Positions 33,061 to 43,339 of a DNA stretch of 64,000 nt are shown piece by piece. The translations under genes and the position numbers were made by a program. The notes beneath the pieces were generated by a model, which saw only the letters and a program-made list of their open reading frames with translations, ran no database searches and was not told the DNA's origin. Source of the DNA: Lachnospiraceae bacterium (lineage in GTDB: Bacteria > Bacillota > Clostridia > Lachnospirales > Lachnospiraceae). The stretch is from assembly GCA_022792335.1 (NCBI GenBank), contig JAAWAV010000021.1, positions 27,275 through 91,274 on the forward strand. The letters run 5' to 3'. Position 1 is the stretch's first letter. Each line of letters opens with the position of its first letter.

Positions 33061-34824
33061 CTAGTTTGCTCTTTCCAAGATGCCCTGGGCCTTAGCCCAT
33101 CTATGGTACTCCTCAGCAACCCGTTTGATATCGTCGCTTAAAGTCTCATTGCCCCTCCTGTCATGTCCACAGGTTTCTGCTATGGCCATAAAGATCTCAT
33201 ACTCCTTTGGAATCTCTTTCTCCGGAAGCTTCTGAAAAATCAGCACGCTGGTTTTTGTGGATGTATTCGGCTGAAAGGTTTCAATGGGAATATCAATAAT
33301 CGCCAAGATTCGTCCCTGTTTCCTCAGCCAGTTTCTGATATAGGCGAAGGTGTCATTGCCGAATATTCCGTCCGGCAAAACAATCCCCATCCGTCCATAG
33401 TCCTCCAGAAGCTGAATATCTCTCTCAATAAATAAGACCTGAGGAGACTCTTTTTCCTTGAGTTTACCTTTCTCCCATTGTCCGCTCTTCCCGTTATATT
33501 TCCATTTATGAGCCAGCTCATACTGTTTTAGCTTTTCTTCCCCACGGACCGGAATCTTGGAGCCAAAAGGAGGATTGGCCATCAGAACATGAAACCGCCC
33601 CTCTCCGATTTTAATTCTCGTCTTGCTCTGCCAGTTTGTCATCAGATCCAGACTATCCTCACAGAAAATGCCGCTCTTTCCATCCCCCAGGATCGCCATA
33701 TAAGCCTTGGCGACCTTAGATAGAAAATAGTCCTTGTCTAACCCGCAGATTTTATTTAAAGCGACTTCCATTTTCTCTTCTTTTAAGTTCGCCGCGCTCC
33801 AATGATATTTTTTTCCTTCTAAATCCAGCCTTCTCCATACATGCCTGAGCGCCTCCACCAAAAAGCCGCCACTCCCACAGGAGGGATCGATTATGGAATC
33901 TTCGTCGGAAGGATCCAGAATATCCACAATCATTTTTACCACATTGCGTGGTGTAAAAAACTGCCCCTGCCCACCTTTTAAAGCATGACCGATGAATGTC
34001 TCAAAAGCGTCGGCTACAGTATCCCGTTCAGCCTCCACCAGACAGTAATTCTGCAACTCTCCAACCACATAGACAATGGATTTGGCATCCAGCGTAATGC
34101 TGTCGTTAGAGTCAAGAACTTCCTTGTATTTCCGTTTCACCTTCTGAAACAATTCCAGAATCCGTTCCTGTACTTTCCCAGCCTCTTCATCAACCCCAGC
34201 CCGGAAAGTCACTATTTCCTCCGGCTCTGTAAATCGTTCGTCATAAATCTTGCAGAAAATCAAATTGATGAGCTGTTGGGCTAACACCTCATCCCGTGTG
34301 GCTCCCACCGTGTTCGCCGCCAGATGGTTTCGTATGGCCTTGAAAACTGCTTTCAGATTGTGGGTCGATTTTAAATCTTTCCTTTTGAACTGGCCGATAT
34401 CCTCCAGTCTCTGGCCAAATCTCGGAATATTGGGTATCTCGTCGAAGAATACTTTTCCATCCTTCTCGTATTTTCTCAGGAAAAAACGTTCTTCCCCATT
34501 GAACCATACTCCCAGCCTGGCTTCGCAGAACCGCAGATAAGACTCAAGCTGTCCTCTTCCGTCTTTTCGGTTCTTCTTTTTACACTCAACGACGATTTCC
34601 AGGTCCCCCGCTTCTGACAGTACGCCAATATCGATGGGGTACTCCTTTTTTTCATCGGAAGGGCGCACCCGCACCCGGTACTGGGGATGAGTAACAATTT
34701 GTTTCTTCGGATACCCGTAGTCCTCCACAAGAATCCTGGCAAAGACCTGGACAGCCTCCACCTCCTCCGGGGTTCCCTTCACTTCCAGACCGGAGATATA
34801 ATCGACAATGTAACCTTCTTTCAT
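33061..34824 (-). CDS. Restriction-modification fusion: HSDR_N nuclease domain plus N6-adenine methyltransferase
   Basis: The 587-residue protein has an N-terminal PD-(D/E)xK-like domain (about 1-130) with PIDIGV (63-68) and VVECKKK (78-84) as the likely metal-binding Asp and ExK. An HsdM-type helical region follows, then methyltransferase motifs DPSCGSGGF (313-321) and NPPFG (417-421). No HsdR motor gene is present. With the HsdS partner this resembles a two-gene, BcgI/type IIB- or IIG-like system in which one chain both cuts and methylates, although some HSDR_N-HsdM proteins may only methylate. The ATG lies 1 nt after the prfA stop, so the system sits inside the prfA operon. Confidence 0.88.
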   Translation of the reverse strand: MKEGYIVDYISGLEVKGTPEEVEAVQVFARILVEDYGYPKKQIVTHPQYRVRVRPSDEKKEYPIDIGVLSEAGDLEIVVECKKKNRKDGRGQLESYLRFCEARLGVWFNGEERFFLRKYEKDGKVFFDEIPNIPRFGQRLEDIGQFKRKDLKSTHNLKAVFKAIRNHLAANTVGATRDEVLAQQLINLIFCKIYDERFTEPEEIVTFRAGVDEEAGKVQERILELFQKVKRKYKEVLDSNDSITLDAKSIVYVVGELQNYCLVEAERDTVADAFETFIGHALKGGQGQFFTPRNVVKMIVDILDPSDEDSIIDPSCGSGGFLVEALRHVWRRLDLEGKKYHWSAANLKEEKMEVALNKICGLDKDYFLSKVAKAYMAILGDGKSGIFCEDSLDLMTNWQSKTRIKIGEGRFHVLMANPPFGSKIPVRGEEKLKQYELAHKWKYNGKSGQWEKGKLKEKESPQVLFIERDIQLLEDYGRMGIVLPDGIFGNDTFAYIRNWLRKQGRILAIIDIPIETFQPNTSTKTSVLIFQKLPEKEIPKEYEIFMAIAETCGHDRRGNETLSDDIKRVAEEYHRWAKAQGILERAN

Positions 34825-34825
34825 T

Positions 34826-35908
34826 CTACACTCCCTGGTTTTCTCCCAGCTTTGTAAGCTTCGCCGCCTGATCCGCCGCGATACAGGCATCCATGATTTC
34901 CTGGATATCCCCGTTCATAATCTTATCCAGTTTATAGAGGGTCAGGCCGATCCGGTGATCCGTGACACGTCCCTGTGGAAAATTGTACGTGCGAATTTTT
35001 TCAGATCGATCTCCTGTTCCAATCTGGCTCCGTCTGGCCTCGGCCTCAGCATCGTGAGCCTTCTGGCATTCGATGTCATAAAGCTTCGTACGAAGCAGGG
35101 CAAACGCCTTGGCTTTGTTCTGAAGCTGGGACTTCTCCGTCTGGCTGTAAACCACAATACCAGTAGGATAGTGGGTCAGGCGGACTGCGGAGTCTGTGGT
35201 ATTGACGCACTGTCCGCCATTTCCGGACGCCCGCATGACGTCGATGCGGATATCTTTCTCATCAATCTGCACATCCACTTCTTCTGCCTCCGGCATCACT
35301 GCCACCGTAATGGTGGACGTATGGATTCTTCCACCAGACTCTGTCTCCGGTACCCGCTGTACCCGGTGAACGCCGGATTCATATTTCATCACGGAATAAG
35401 CGCCCTGTCCTTTGATCATAAAACTGACGCTTTTCATTCCGCCGATTCCGATTTCATCCGACTCCATCAATTCCAGCTTCCAGCGTCTCGTCTCCACATA
35501 ATGCGCATACATCCGGTAAATCTCCGCTGCAAAAAGCGCCGCCTCGTCTCCGCCGGCTCCTGCCCGGATTTCCACGATTACATTTTTGTCGTCATTGGGA
35601 TCTTTGGGAAGCAGAAGGATTTTCAGTTGTTGCTCCAGGTCCGTGATCTTTTCTCTGGCCATAGCCAGCTCCTCCTTGAGCATTTCCCTCATTTCCCCGT
35701 CGTTTTCTTCCTCCAACATGGAAAGGCTGTCCTGGGCATCCTGCTTCGCCTTTTTATATTCCCTGTAAGCCTCTACCACAGGCGAAAGCTCTGTCTGTTC
35801 CTTCATCAGTTTCCGGAATCTTGTCTGGTCCTCCACCACATAAGGGTTATTCAGTTCCTCCAGGATTTCCTCAAACCGAATCAGGATATCATCCAGCCTG
35901 TCAAACAT
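34826..35908 (-). CDS. prfA: Peptide chain release factor 1
   Basis: The 360-residue protein has the RF1 stop-codon recognition tripeptide in [11 protein letters not shown] and the universal GGQ in [18 protein letters not shown]. It terminates translation at UAA and UAG. The ATG at 35908 follows AAAGGAGG; a 26-codon extension is not needed for normal RF1 length. It is preceded by prmC, whose product methylates the GGQ glutamine, the standard pairing. Confidence 0.97.
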   Translation of the reverse strand: MFDRLDDILIRFEEILEELNNPYVVEDQTRFRKLMKEQTELSPVVEAYREYKKAKQDAQDSLSMLEEENDGEMREMLKEELAMAREKITDLEQQLKILLLPKDPNDDKNVIVEIRAGAGGDEAALFAAEIYRMYAHYVETRRWKLELMESDEIGIGGMKSVSFMIKGQGAYSVMKYESGVHRVQRVPETESGGRIHTSTITVAVMPEAEEVDVQIDEKDIRIDVMRASGNGGQCVNTTDSAVRLTHYPTGIVVYSQTEKSQLQNKAKAFALLRTKLYDIECQKAHDAEAEARRSQIGTGDRSEKIRTYNFPQGRVTDHRIGLTLYKLDKIMNGDIQEIMDACIAADQAAKLTKLGENQGV

Positions 35909-35999
35909 GGCTCTTTCCTCCTTTTTCTTTCTCTCGGTATTCGCCGTCAGTCTCCGGTCACCGCCGTTTTCTGTCCTTTCAGGCATATACCCTTCTTTC

Positions 36000-36932
36000 T
36001 TATTCCGGCCGCGCTGCTTTCACCACCCGGTCATTTCCCGTCAAATCTTTCACCACTTCTATGGAGACAAAACCGGCTGTTTGCAGAAGCCTTGGTACAG
36101 ACCTCCCCTGGTCCCAGCCAATCTCCAGATAAAGGCGCCCTCCGGGAACCAGATATTTCATCGCCTCTTCGCTGATCGCTCTGTAAAAAGTCAGACCGTC
36201 CTTTCCCCCGTTCAGGGCCATTCCCGGTTCATGGTCCCGTACCTCCGGCGAAAGCTTCTCAATCTCTCCCTCTGCAATATAGGGCGGATTCGATACAATA
36301 CAGTCAAACTGCTGTTCCTCAAAAGCCTCAAACAAATCAGACTGTGTGATCGTGCAAAGTCTTTCCAGACCAAGGCGGCCGATATTTTCTTCCGCCACAA
36401 GAAGCGCTTTTTCGGAAACATCGCTGAGGATGATTTCCATTCTCGCCCTTCCTGCTTCTGATTTTTCTTCTCTACTTTGTTCTCTTGGGATTCCATCCCA
36501 CGTATGCCATTCCCCGGGCAGATATACGGCCAGGCTCAGACCAATACATCCGGATCCTGTACACAGATCCAGAAGCCGGGTCGGCTGCCTTCGCCTCTCT
36601 GACGAAAGAACAGTCTCCACCAGTGTTTCCGTATCCTGCCTGGGAATCAATACATGCTCATTGACAAAAAAGGAGAGCCCCATAAACTCCTGACTCCCCA
36701 GAATCTGCTGCAGAGGAATCCGTTTTCTTCTTCGGTCTACCAGCCGCAAAAATCCTTCTTTCGCTTCCGTCTCTCCCTCGGAAAGCGTCTCCCCCCGGTG
36801 CAGAAAATACGCTCCCCGATCCATAGAAAAACAGTGAGAAAACAGATACCAGGCGTCCAAGCCTGCCTCAGCTATACCGGCCCCCTGGAGAAGCCGTTCT
36901 CCCTCTCCAAGAAGCATTCCGTAAGTCATCAC
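36000..36932 (-). CDS. prmC: Release factor glutamine methyltransferase
   Basis: The 310-residue protein has an N-terminal helical domain, the [12 protein letters not shown] segment, SAM motif [14 protein letters not shown] and the catalytic [11 protein letters not shown]. It N5-methylates the glutamine of the GGQ loop in RF1 and RF2. A GTG at 36932 overlaps the upstream stop and is followed directly by ATG (36929); either may be the start. A low-complexity insertion ([16 protein letters not shown]) sits in the middle of the Rossmann domain. Confidence 0.96.
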   Translation of the reverse strand: MMTYGMLLGEGERLLQGAGIAEAGLDAWYLFSHCFSMDRGAYFLHRGETLSEGETEAKEGFLRLVDRRRKRIPLQQILGSQEFMGLSFFVNEHVLIPRQDTETLVETVLSSERRRQPTRLLDLCTGSGCIGLSLAVYLPGEWHTWDGIPREQSREEKSEAGRARMEIILSDVSEKALLVAEENIGRLGLERLCTITQSDLFEAFEEQQFDCIVSNPPYIAEGEIEKLSPEVRDHEPGMALNGGKDGLTFYRAISEEAMKYLVPGGRLYLEIGWDQGRSVPRLLQTAGFVSIEVVKDLTGNDRVVKAARPE

Positions 36933-37873
36933 GTTTCCGAAAAGTCTCTGCCGAAGGCTTCCCTCTCATACTCCCTCCAGTCAAAGACTTCCTCCACCGA
37001 TCGGATAGCCACTTCAATCATATCATCCTCCGGCTCTCTAGTCGTCAGCCGCTGGAGCAAAAGTCCCGGTTTGCTGATCAGATTTATCAGCCAGTTGTCG
37101 CTACGCCCCGCAAGCTTTAAAATCTCATAGGAAATCCCCGCAATCACCGGAATCAGAAGAATCCGCAAAAGGATCTTCAGCCATACCTCGTCCACCTGTA
37201 TCACCATAGAAAAAAGAATGCTCACAAATACTACAAAAAGAAGAAAACTAGTGCCGCAGCGCTTATGCTGCTTGGAACTCTTCCTCACATTTTCCACTGT
37301 CAAATCCAGGCCGTGCTCCACACAATTGATGCATTTGTGCTCCGCCCCATGGTACATAAACACCCGGCGGATATCCTTCATAAGCGAAATCAAAAGGACA
37401 TATCCCACAAAAATCGCCAGGCGGATTACCCCTTCTATCAACCCCATAACCGCTCTGGATTCCACAAAACTCTGGAATAGACCGGACAAAAGCGTGGGCA
37501 GAACAAAGAAAATTCCCACAGCAAGAACCATGGCCAAAGCCATGGAAAGCCCCATAAGAAGGCTTTCTTTTTTCTCATCTTTTTTTTCTTTTTTTTCTTC
37601 TTTTTCCTCTCCCTCTCCCGTTTCTTCCTCCTCATAAAAGCTGGCGGAAAAGGTCAGAATCTTCATCCCCAGCCGCATGGAATCTATAAAATTAAAAATC
37701 CCCCTGACAAACGGAACATTGAAAGACGGGTGTTTTCTCGTAAAGGTCTGCCAGGTATCCTTCGCCACTTCAATCTCCCCGTCCGGCTTTCTCACCGCCA
37801 CGGCGTATATATCCCGATTCTGCATCATAACGCCTTCGATCACTGCCTGACCGCCGATTCCTGATGACTTCAT
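36929..37873 (-). CDS. DUF1385 membrane protein (YqhQ-like)
   Basis: The 314-residue protein begins MKSSGIGGQAVIEGVMMQN, the signature of DUF1385, and has about four membrane helices plus YHGAEHKCINCVEHG. In Gram-positive genomes it is regularly found just before prmC-prfA, as here, but its role is unknown. A very charged tract (about 88-110, mostly Glu and Lys) follows the first conserved part. The ATG at 37873 has AGAGGAG 7 nt upstream. Confidence 0.92.
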   Translation of the reverse strand: MKSSGIGGQAVIEGVMMQNRDIYAVAVRKPDGEIEVAKDTWQTFTRKHPSFNVPFVRGIFNFIDSMRLGMKILTFSASFYEEEETGEGEEKEEKKEKKDEKKESLLMGLSMALAMVLAVGIFFVLPTLLSGLFQSFVESRAVMGLIEGVIRLAIFVGYVLLISLMKDIRRVFMYHGAEHKCINCVEHGLDLTVENVRKSSKQHKRCGTSFLLFVVFVSILFSMVIQVDEVWLKILLRILLIPVIAGISYEILKLAGRSDNWLINLISKPGLLLQRLTTREPEDDMIEVAIRSVEEVFDWREYEREAFGRDFSET

Positions 37874-37974
37874 CCGGTGCTCCTCTCTGTAACCCAGAGG
37901 CCTTTCGGCCATATAGTCAAAAAGGTTGAGATTCCACAACATCCGAAATCTCAACCTCATTCTCTGTGCAATGC

Positions 37975-38184
37975 CTATTTCCCTGCGTTTACGCCATACT
38001 TACGGTTAAACTTCTCGATACGTCCTCTCGCAGACGCCGCTTTCTGCTGGCCTGTGTAGAACGGATGGCATTTGGAACAGATTTCCACGTGAATGTCCCC
38101 TTTTGTAGAACCGGTCACGAACTCATTCCCACAGTTACATACAACCTTTGCCTGATGATACTCAGGATGAATCCCCTCTCTCAT
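37975..38184 (-). CDS. rpmE: 50S ribosomal protein L31, zinc-binding type
   Basis: The 69-residue protein begins [19 protein letters not shown] and has [13 protein letters not shown], the CxC...CxxC zinc site of the C+ form of L31. Position before DUF1385, prmC and prfA is typical of clostridia. GAGAGGTGA precedes the chosen ATG; six further in-frame codons upstream overlap that ribosome site. Confidence 0.97.
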   Translation of the reverse strand: MREGIHPEYHQAKVVCNCGNEFVTGSTKGDIHVEICSKCHPFYTGQQKAASARGRIEKFNRKYGVNAGK

Positions 38185-38418
38185 GTTTTTCACCTCTCTC
38201 ACTACAATTTCTATCTTCTCACGGACGCAGCTCCGTCCGCCCCGCAGAAACCCCCACTCCGGTATGCTCCTCCGGTACGCTCTGACGCCTCCGCGCCTAT
38301 TCTTACAATAAAACAGCAGACATTATTATACCATAAGCTTATCCTGAATGCAAGCTTTTTCGCCTTTACTTTTTGGCCTTCCTCCGCCGCCCACTGGCAA
38401 ACGCTTACCTGAACAGAC

Positions 38419-39852
38419 TCAAACCTTCAGCTTTCCCACCATCGCCATAAACTCTCGGTTGTTCCTGGTATGGCGGAACAGATCCAGCACCCGCTCCACA
38501 GCCTCGTCAGCCTTTAAGCCTCCCGTGGCCTTTCTCACAATCTCCACAGCCGCCTGCTCCTCCTGAGTCAGAAGCAGATCGTCCCTTCTGGTCCCTGATT
38601 TTAAAATATCGATAGCCGGAAAAATCCTCTTCTCCGACAACTTCCTGTTTAACATCAGCTCCATATTTCCCGTGCCTTTAAATTCCTCAAAGACCACATC
38701 ATCCATCCGGCTGCCGGTCTCCACCAGAGCCGTAGCCAGAATGGTCAGACTTCCCCCTTCTCTCATATTCCTGGCGGCGCCAAAAAACCGCTTCGGCATA
38801 TGAAGGGCGGCCGGATCAAGACCTCCGGACAGCGTTCTGCCGCTGGGCGCTACCGTCAGATTGTAAGCGCGGGCCAGCCTGGTAATGCTGTCCAGCAGAA
38901 TCATCACATCCCGGCCATGCTCCACCAGGCGTTTCGCCCGCTCCAAAACCATCTCAGATACCCGCTTATGATGCTCCGGGAGTTCGTCAAACGTCGAATA
39001 AATCACCTCCACATTGGGGCCTTCGATGGACTCCTTGATGTCTGTAACTTCTTCTGGCCGTTCGTCAATCAGAAGAACGATCAGATGCATATCTTTGTGA
39101 TTTCTGGTCACTGCCTTCGCAACTTCTTTCAGAAGAGTTGTCTTTCCGGCCTTCGGCTGGGAGGCAATCATCCCCCTCTGCCCCTTTCCAATCGGCGAAA
39201 GGAGATCCACGATCCGCATGGAAATACTTCCTCCGGGCATTTCCAGATGAATCCGGTCATTGGGAAAGATCGGCGTCAGATCCTCAAAATTGGGCCGCCG
39301 CTCCGCGATCCCAAGGGGCAGACCATTGATTTTCGAAACATACAAAAGCGCGGCAAATTTTTCCGCCGAAGTTTTTACCCGCTGGCTGCCACTGACAATA
39401 TCTCCTGTCTTTAAATTAAAGCGCCGGATCTGAGACGGAGATACATAGACGTCGTTGTCTCCCGGCATATAATTCTCACACCGGATAAACCCGAAACCAT
39501 CCGGCATCACTTCCAAAATCCCATGGGCAGGAATCCCGCTATCCAGGTTCTGGAGCTCTTCCGGGTTGATATTCGGCGCTACAGAAGGTTGTCTGGCCCC
39601 ACTCTGGGAAGTAGGACTGTTTCCCTTGGGAAACGGGACGGCACAGGCGAGCTTCTTTGTCGCTCCCTCCTGGGAGGGAACTGCTCGCTTCTGGAAAGCC
39701 TCCTGGGAAGGAACACATTCTCTGGCCTTATGTTCCGCCAGAATGCTGTCAATCAGCTCTGCCTTTTTCTTTCCGGTAATACTCTTAATTTCCAAATCCT
39801 TCGCTATCTGACGCAGTTGCGCCAGTGGAAGAGTTTCCAGTTTTTCCCTCAT
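38419..39852 (-). CDS. rho: Transcription termination factor Rho
   Basis: The 477-residue protein has the Rho N-terminal SAP-like domain (1-45), the RNA-binding cold-shock domain (about 110-180, [15 protein letters not shown]) and the ATPase ring with [23 protein letters not shown] and [12 protein letters not shown]. Between the first two domains is a low-complexity linker (about 46-95) with repeated VPSQE units, from a repeated TTCC(C)TCCCAGGAGG DNA motif. Linkers are common in clostridial Rho; the repeat suggests recent expansion. Confidence 0.97.
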   Translation of the reverse strand: MREKLETLPLAQLRQIAKDLEIKSITGKKKAELIDSILAEHKARECVPSQEAFQKRAVPSQEGATKKLACAVPFPKGNSPTSQSGARQPSVAPNINPEELQNLDSGIPAHGILEVMPDGFGFIRCENYMPGDNDVYVSPSQIRRFNLKTGDIVSGSQRVKTSAEKFAALLYVSKINGLPLGIAERRPNFEDLTPIFPNDRIHLEMPGGSISMRIVDLLSPIGKGQRGMIASQPKAGKTTLLKEVAKAVTRNHKDMHLIVLLIDERPEEVTDIKESIEGPNVEVIYSTFDELPEHHKRVSEMVLERAKRLVEHGRDVMILLDSITRLARAYNLTVAPSGRTLSGGLDPAALHMPKRFFGAARNMREGGSLTILATALVETGSRMDDVVFEEFKGTGNMELMLNRKLSEKRIFPAIDILKSGTRRDDLLLTQEEQAAVEIVRKATGGLKADEAVERVLDLFRHTRNNREFMAMVGKLKV

Positions 39853-40011
39853 AACCTCTCCTTTTTGTTTTGTCTCTCCGATATTTTAAACTCTGGTACT
39901 GCATAAAACCATGGGATTTTTTTAGACTGCCGCCTTCGAAAATGGCAGATATAGAATGTCAGATTCTCTGTGAATTACTATACAGTTTCAGTGTACCACA
40001 GTTCTAAAAAA

Positions 40012-40040
40012 TTTACAACGTCAGATTTTTCTGATATACT
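40012..40040 (+). promoter_or_regulatory. Predicted promoter of ade
   Basis: -35 TTTACA (40012-40017), 17-nt spacer, -10 TATACT (40035-40040), start near 40047, about 23 nt before the ATG. The short leader leaves no room for a purine riboswitch downstream of this start. Confidence 0.75.
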
Positions 40041-40069
40041 GTCTGTAAAATCTATACAGGAGGCGCCTT

Positions 40070-41860
40070 ATGATCAATACATTCTGCAAAAAACCGCTCT
40101 GGGAAGTCAGCCGGACGCTGGCCGCCGTCGCCGGTGGAACTACCCCTGCGGAAACAGTCCTTACTGGAGCGCGGCTTGTCAATGTCTGCACCCATGAAAT
40201 CCAGGAGCATATTTCTGTAGCCATCTCCTGCGGCCGCATTGCCTTGGTGGGCGATGCTTCCCACTGTATCGGCCCTGATACTACAGTGATCGACTTAGAC
40301 GGCCAGTATCTGGCTCCCGGTTTTCTGGACGGCCATATCCATGTGGAATCTTCCATGATGGGTGTGGGAGAATACGCCCGCGCTGTGATTCCCCATGGTA
40401 CCACGGGCATTTATATGGACCCCCACGAAATCTGCAACGTACTGGGCCTGGAAGGGGTCAGATGTATGTTGTCGGATGCCGCCAGAACTCCTCTGAAAGC
40501 CATGATGACCACTCCGTCTTGCGTCCCGGCTGTCCCCGGCTTTGAAGATACCGGTTCCTTCATCGGCCCGGACGAAGTGGCGGAAACCATGAACTGGGAG
40601 GAATGCGTCGGTCTTGGAGAAATGATGAACTTTCCCGGCATCCTGGGCTCCTCTGACCATGCCCATGGTATCACCGGAGCCACTCTAAAAGCAGGAAAAA
40701 TCGTGACCGGCCATTATTCCATGCCGGAAACAGATAGAGGACTAAACGCTTATATTGCTTCCGGCGTCCGCTGCTGCCATGAGTCTACCAGAGAGGAAGA
40801 CGCCCTGGCCAAAATGCGTCTCGGCATGTACGCCATGCTCCGGGAAGGTTCTGCATGGCACGATTTAAAGGAAACTGCCAAAAGCATCACTGCCCGTCAG
40901 GTAGATTCTCGCTTTGCCGTTTTGATCTCTGACGATACCCATCCCCATACGCTGCTGTCCCAGGGGCATCTGGATCACCTGGTCCGCCGGGCTGTGGAAG
41001 AGGGTATCGATCCCATTACCGCCATTCAAATGGTCACCATCAACTGCGCCCAGTGTTTCCAGATGGATCATGATTTTGGAAGCGTGACTCCCGGAAAATG
41101 CGCGGATCTGGTCCTTCTTGACAACCTGAAAGATCTGACGGTTACGAAGGTCTGGATTGACGGAGAACTGGTCGCAGAAAATGGTTCCATGGCCAGAGAG
41201 TTTGCACCCTATACTTATCCGGAATGGGCCACTCATTCCATGCACATCGGAGAAACCATCACCAGGGAAACCTTTGAGATCCCTGCTTCTCAAAAGCAGG
41301 TGACTGTGAGGGCCATCGAAGTCATCCCCGCCAAAGTCGGTTCCTTTGAACGGCATGTGACTCTGACGGCAAAAGACGGAAAGCTGGAATCGGATCCCTC
41401 CCAGGATGTCTTAAAAACCGTCGTTTTTGAACGGCACCGGGAAACGGGAACCAAAGGCTTCGGATTTGTCAAGGGATTCGGTATCACCTGCGGCGCCATG
41501 GCTTCCACAGTAGCCCACGACGCCCACAATCTGCTGGTCATCGGTACCAATGACGAGGACATGGCTCTGGCCGCCAATACGCTCATAGCCTGCGGCGGCG
41601 GTATGACTGCCGTTCAAAACGGAACTGTTCTTGGCACAGTTCCCCTGCCCATCGCCGGACTTATGAATGATAAATCTGCAGAAGAAATGAGCCTGCTGGT
41701 AGAAAATCTGGAAGAATCCTGGAAGCAGATCGGCTGCCAGATGCCTTCTCCCTTTATGACCATGGCCCTGATTCCTCTGGCCTGCCTGCCGGAGCTTCGC
41801 CTTACCAATCGGGGGCTGGTAGACTGTACTACCTTCCAGTTCGTCCCCCTGGAGGTATAA
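40070..41860 (+). CDS. ade: Adenine deaminase
   Basis: The 596-residue protein is of the amidohydrolase adenine deaminase family: metal site FLDGHIHVESSM, DPHEICNVLG, the bridging Glu in LGEMMNFPG, and the SDDTHPHTL region. It converts adenine to hypoxanthine in purine salvage. GGAGG lies 7 nt before the ATG. Full length and alone in its transcript on the plus strand. Confidence 0.96.
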   Translation: MINTFCKKPLWEVSRTLAAVAGGTTPAETVLTGARLVNVCTHEIQEHISVAISCGRIALVGDASHCIGPDTTVIDLDGQYLAPGFLDGHIHVESSMMGVGEYARAVIPHGTTGIYMDPHEICNVLGLEGVRCMLSDAARTPLKAMMTTPSCVPAVPGFEDTGSFIGPDEVAETMNWEECVGLGEMMNFPGILGSSDHAHGITGATLKAGKIVTGHYSMPETDRGLNAYIASGVRCCHESTREEDALAKMRLGMYAMLREGSAWHDLKETAKSITARQVDSRFAVLISDDTHPHTLLSQGHLDHLVRRAVEEGIDPITAIQMVTINCAQCFQMDHDFGSVTPGKCADLVLLDNLKDLTVTKVWIDGELVAENGSMAREFAPYTYPEWATHSMHIGETITRETFEIPASQKQVTVRAIEVIPAKVGSFERHVTLTAKDGKLESDPSQDVLKTVVFERHRETGTKGFGFVKGFGITCGAMASTVAHDAHNLLVIGTNDEDMALAANTLIACGGGMTAVQNGTVLGTVPLPIAGLMNDKSAEEMSLLVENLEESWKQIGCQMPSPFMTMALIPLACLPELRLTNRGLVDCTTFQFVPLEV

Positions 41861-41889
41861 ATAAAATCCTGCTCCTGCAGGATTCTCCG

Positions 41890-41935
41890 CCTGCGGCGGG
41901 TTGCGTCAGCAACCATCCCTCTACTCCGCCGCAGG
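41890..41935. repeat. Nested G+C-rich palindrome after ade
   Basis: Outer arms CCTGCGGCGG (41890-41899) and CCGCCGCAGG (41926-41935) enclose GGTTGC-GTCA-GCAACC (41899-41914). It has no T-tract. The 41861-42163 gap otherwise contains only the bidirectional terminator below. Confidence 0.6.
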
Positions 41936-42070
41936 ACCCTTGCTTCGCTGGGGCCGCTCCTGCCATCCCCCGGAGGGCTTTTGTCCTATAGAGGATGGAG
42001 CATAATTGGGGAATAGAGACGAAGTTTCTGTCAAACCACAACTAGATTTTTACACATTTTCTCACACAAT

Positions 42071-42135
42071 AAAAAGCTTCTCCCGCTTCAGATGGACGCA
42101 TTTTCCTGCGCCTGTCTAAAACGGGGAAGCTTTTT
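42071..42135. terminator. Bidirectional terminator between ade and prs
   Basis: AAAAAGCTTC-TCCCG (42071-42085) pairs imperfectly with CGGGG-AAGCTTTTT (42122-42135), with an inner GACGCA/TGCGCCTGTC stem. A and T runs on the two sides suit both convergent transcripts. Confidence 0.8.
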
Positions 42136-42163
42136 ATAATATACAGAGCCTGCAGACAGATCC

Positions 42164-43339
42164 CTACAGGTCTTTGCTCCTGTATTTTGCCAGCAGACGA
42201 TTGATCCTGCCTGTGGGATTCAAAAGCTGATTGAGGGAAACATCATGGTTCATATAATCAACCAGCATGGCGATATATTTACTCATATCCACATTGATAT
42301 AATAAGGCTTTGCCAGAAGCTCCGGCGTCTGATAAACCAGATTCGTCGTCAGCATCCGATCTAACAGCCCGTCCCGATAATACTCGTCAAATTTTTTCAG
42401 TCCTCCCGTAAAAAGGCCGAAACTGGCGCAGATAAAAACCTTCCCGGCCTTTCTCCGCTTTAATTCCTTGGCCACATCCAGCATACTGTCTCCGGAAGAG
42501 ATCATATCGTCGATGATGATGACGTCCTTTCCCTCCACGGAAGCGCCCAGAAATTCATGGGCCACAATCGGGTTTCTCCCGTCCACCAGTCTGGTATAGT
42601 CCCTGCGTTTGTAGAACATCCCCACATCCAGCCCCAGCACATTGGCAAAATAAATGGCCCGTTTCATACCGCCCTCGTCCGGGCTGATCACCATCATGTG
42701 ATCGCTGTCAATGGACAGATTTTCTTCATGGAGCAGTAGGTGTTTGATAAACTGATAGATGGGCTGCACAGTTTCAAACCCTTTCAAAGGGATGGCGTTT
42801 TGCACGCGCTGATCATGGGCGTCAAAAGTAATAATATGATCGACCCCCATATGCACCAGCTCCTGAAGAGCCAGCGCACAGTCCAGGGATTCTCTGCCAT
42901 TGCGCTTGTGCTGTCTGCTCTCATACAAAAACGGCATCAACACCGTAACCCGTCTTGCCTTTCCTCCCACAGCTGCAATGATCCGCTTCAAATTCTGAAA
43001 ATGATCGTCCGGAGACATGTGGTTGATTCGTCCGCATAGGGAATAAGTCAGGCTATAATTGCAGACATCCACCATAATAAACAGATCGTCACCGCGAACA
43101 GATTTGTCGATTACGCCTTTGGCCTCTCCTGTCCCGAATCTGGGAACATGACTTTCAATAATATAACTGTCCTTCTCATATTCCGAAAAAACGACCGACG
43201 TCTTGTGTTCGTTCTGGCGTTCTCTTCTCCATTCCACCAGGTAGGCGTCTACTTTCCGCCCCAGCTCCTGGCATCCGTCAATGGGAATCAGGCCCAGAGG
43301 ACCAACCGGTATTGTATTTAGCTCATGCTCTTCCCGCAT
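42164..43339 (-). CDS. prs: Ribose-phosphate pyrophosphokinase, long form
   Basis: The 391-residue protein has the Prs fold: FLYESRQHKRNGRESLDCALALQEL, the divalent-metal DHIITFDAHDQRVQNA, and the PRPP loop VIIIDDMISSGDSMLD. It is about 70 residues longer than the usual 315-residue enzyme, with extra N-terminal sequence (RERQNEHKTSVVFSEYEKDS), a form seen in clostridia. It makes PRPP from ribose-5-phosphate and ATP. The ATG overlaps the end of the upstream dnaI-like gene by 22 nt and has AGGAG 7 nt upstream. Confidence 0.93.
   Translation of the reverse strand: MREEHELNTIPVGPLGLIPIDGCQELGRKVDAYLVEWRRERQNEHKTSVVFSEYEKDSYIIESHVPRFGTGEAKGVIDKSVRGDDLFIMVDVCNYSLTYSLCGRINHMSPDDHFQNLKRIIAAVGGKARRVTVLMPFLYESRQHKRNGRESLDCALALQELVHMGVDHIITFDAHDQRVQNAIPLKGFETVQPIYQFIKHLLLHEENLSIDSDHMMVISPDEGGMKRAIYFANVLGLDVGMFYKRRDYTRLVDGRNPIVAHEFLGASVEGKDVIIIDDMISSGDSMLDVAKELKRRKAGKVFICASFGLFTGGLKKFDEYYRDGLLDRMLTTNLVYQTPELLAKPYYINVDMSKYIAMLVDYMNHDVSLNQLLNPTGRINRLLAKYRSKDL

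Noticed and set aside
39655..39670. GGGAGCGAC in the rho linker, identical to part of the CRISPR repeat.
   Set aside because: Only 9 nt, explained by the local repeated motif; no array-like context.
39853..40069. Purine riboswitch upstream of ade.
   Set aside because: The predicted transcription start is only about 23 nt from the ATG and no aptamer-like fold is visible.
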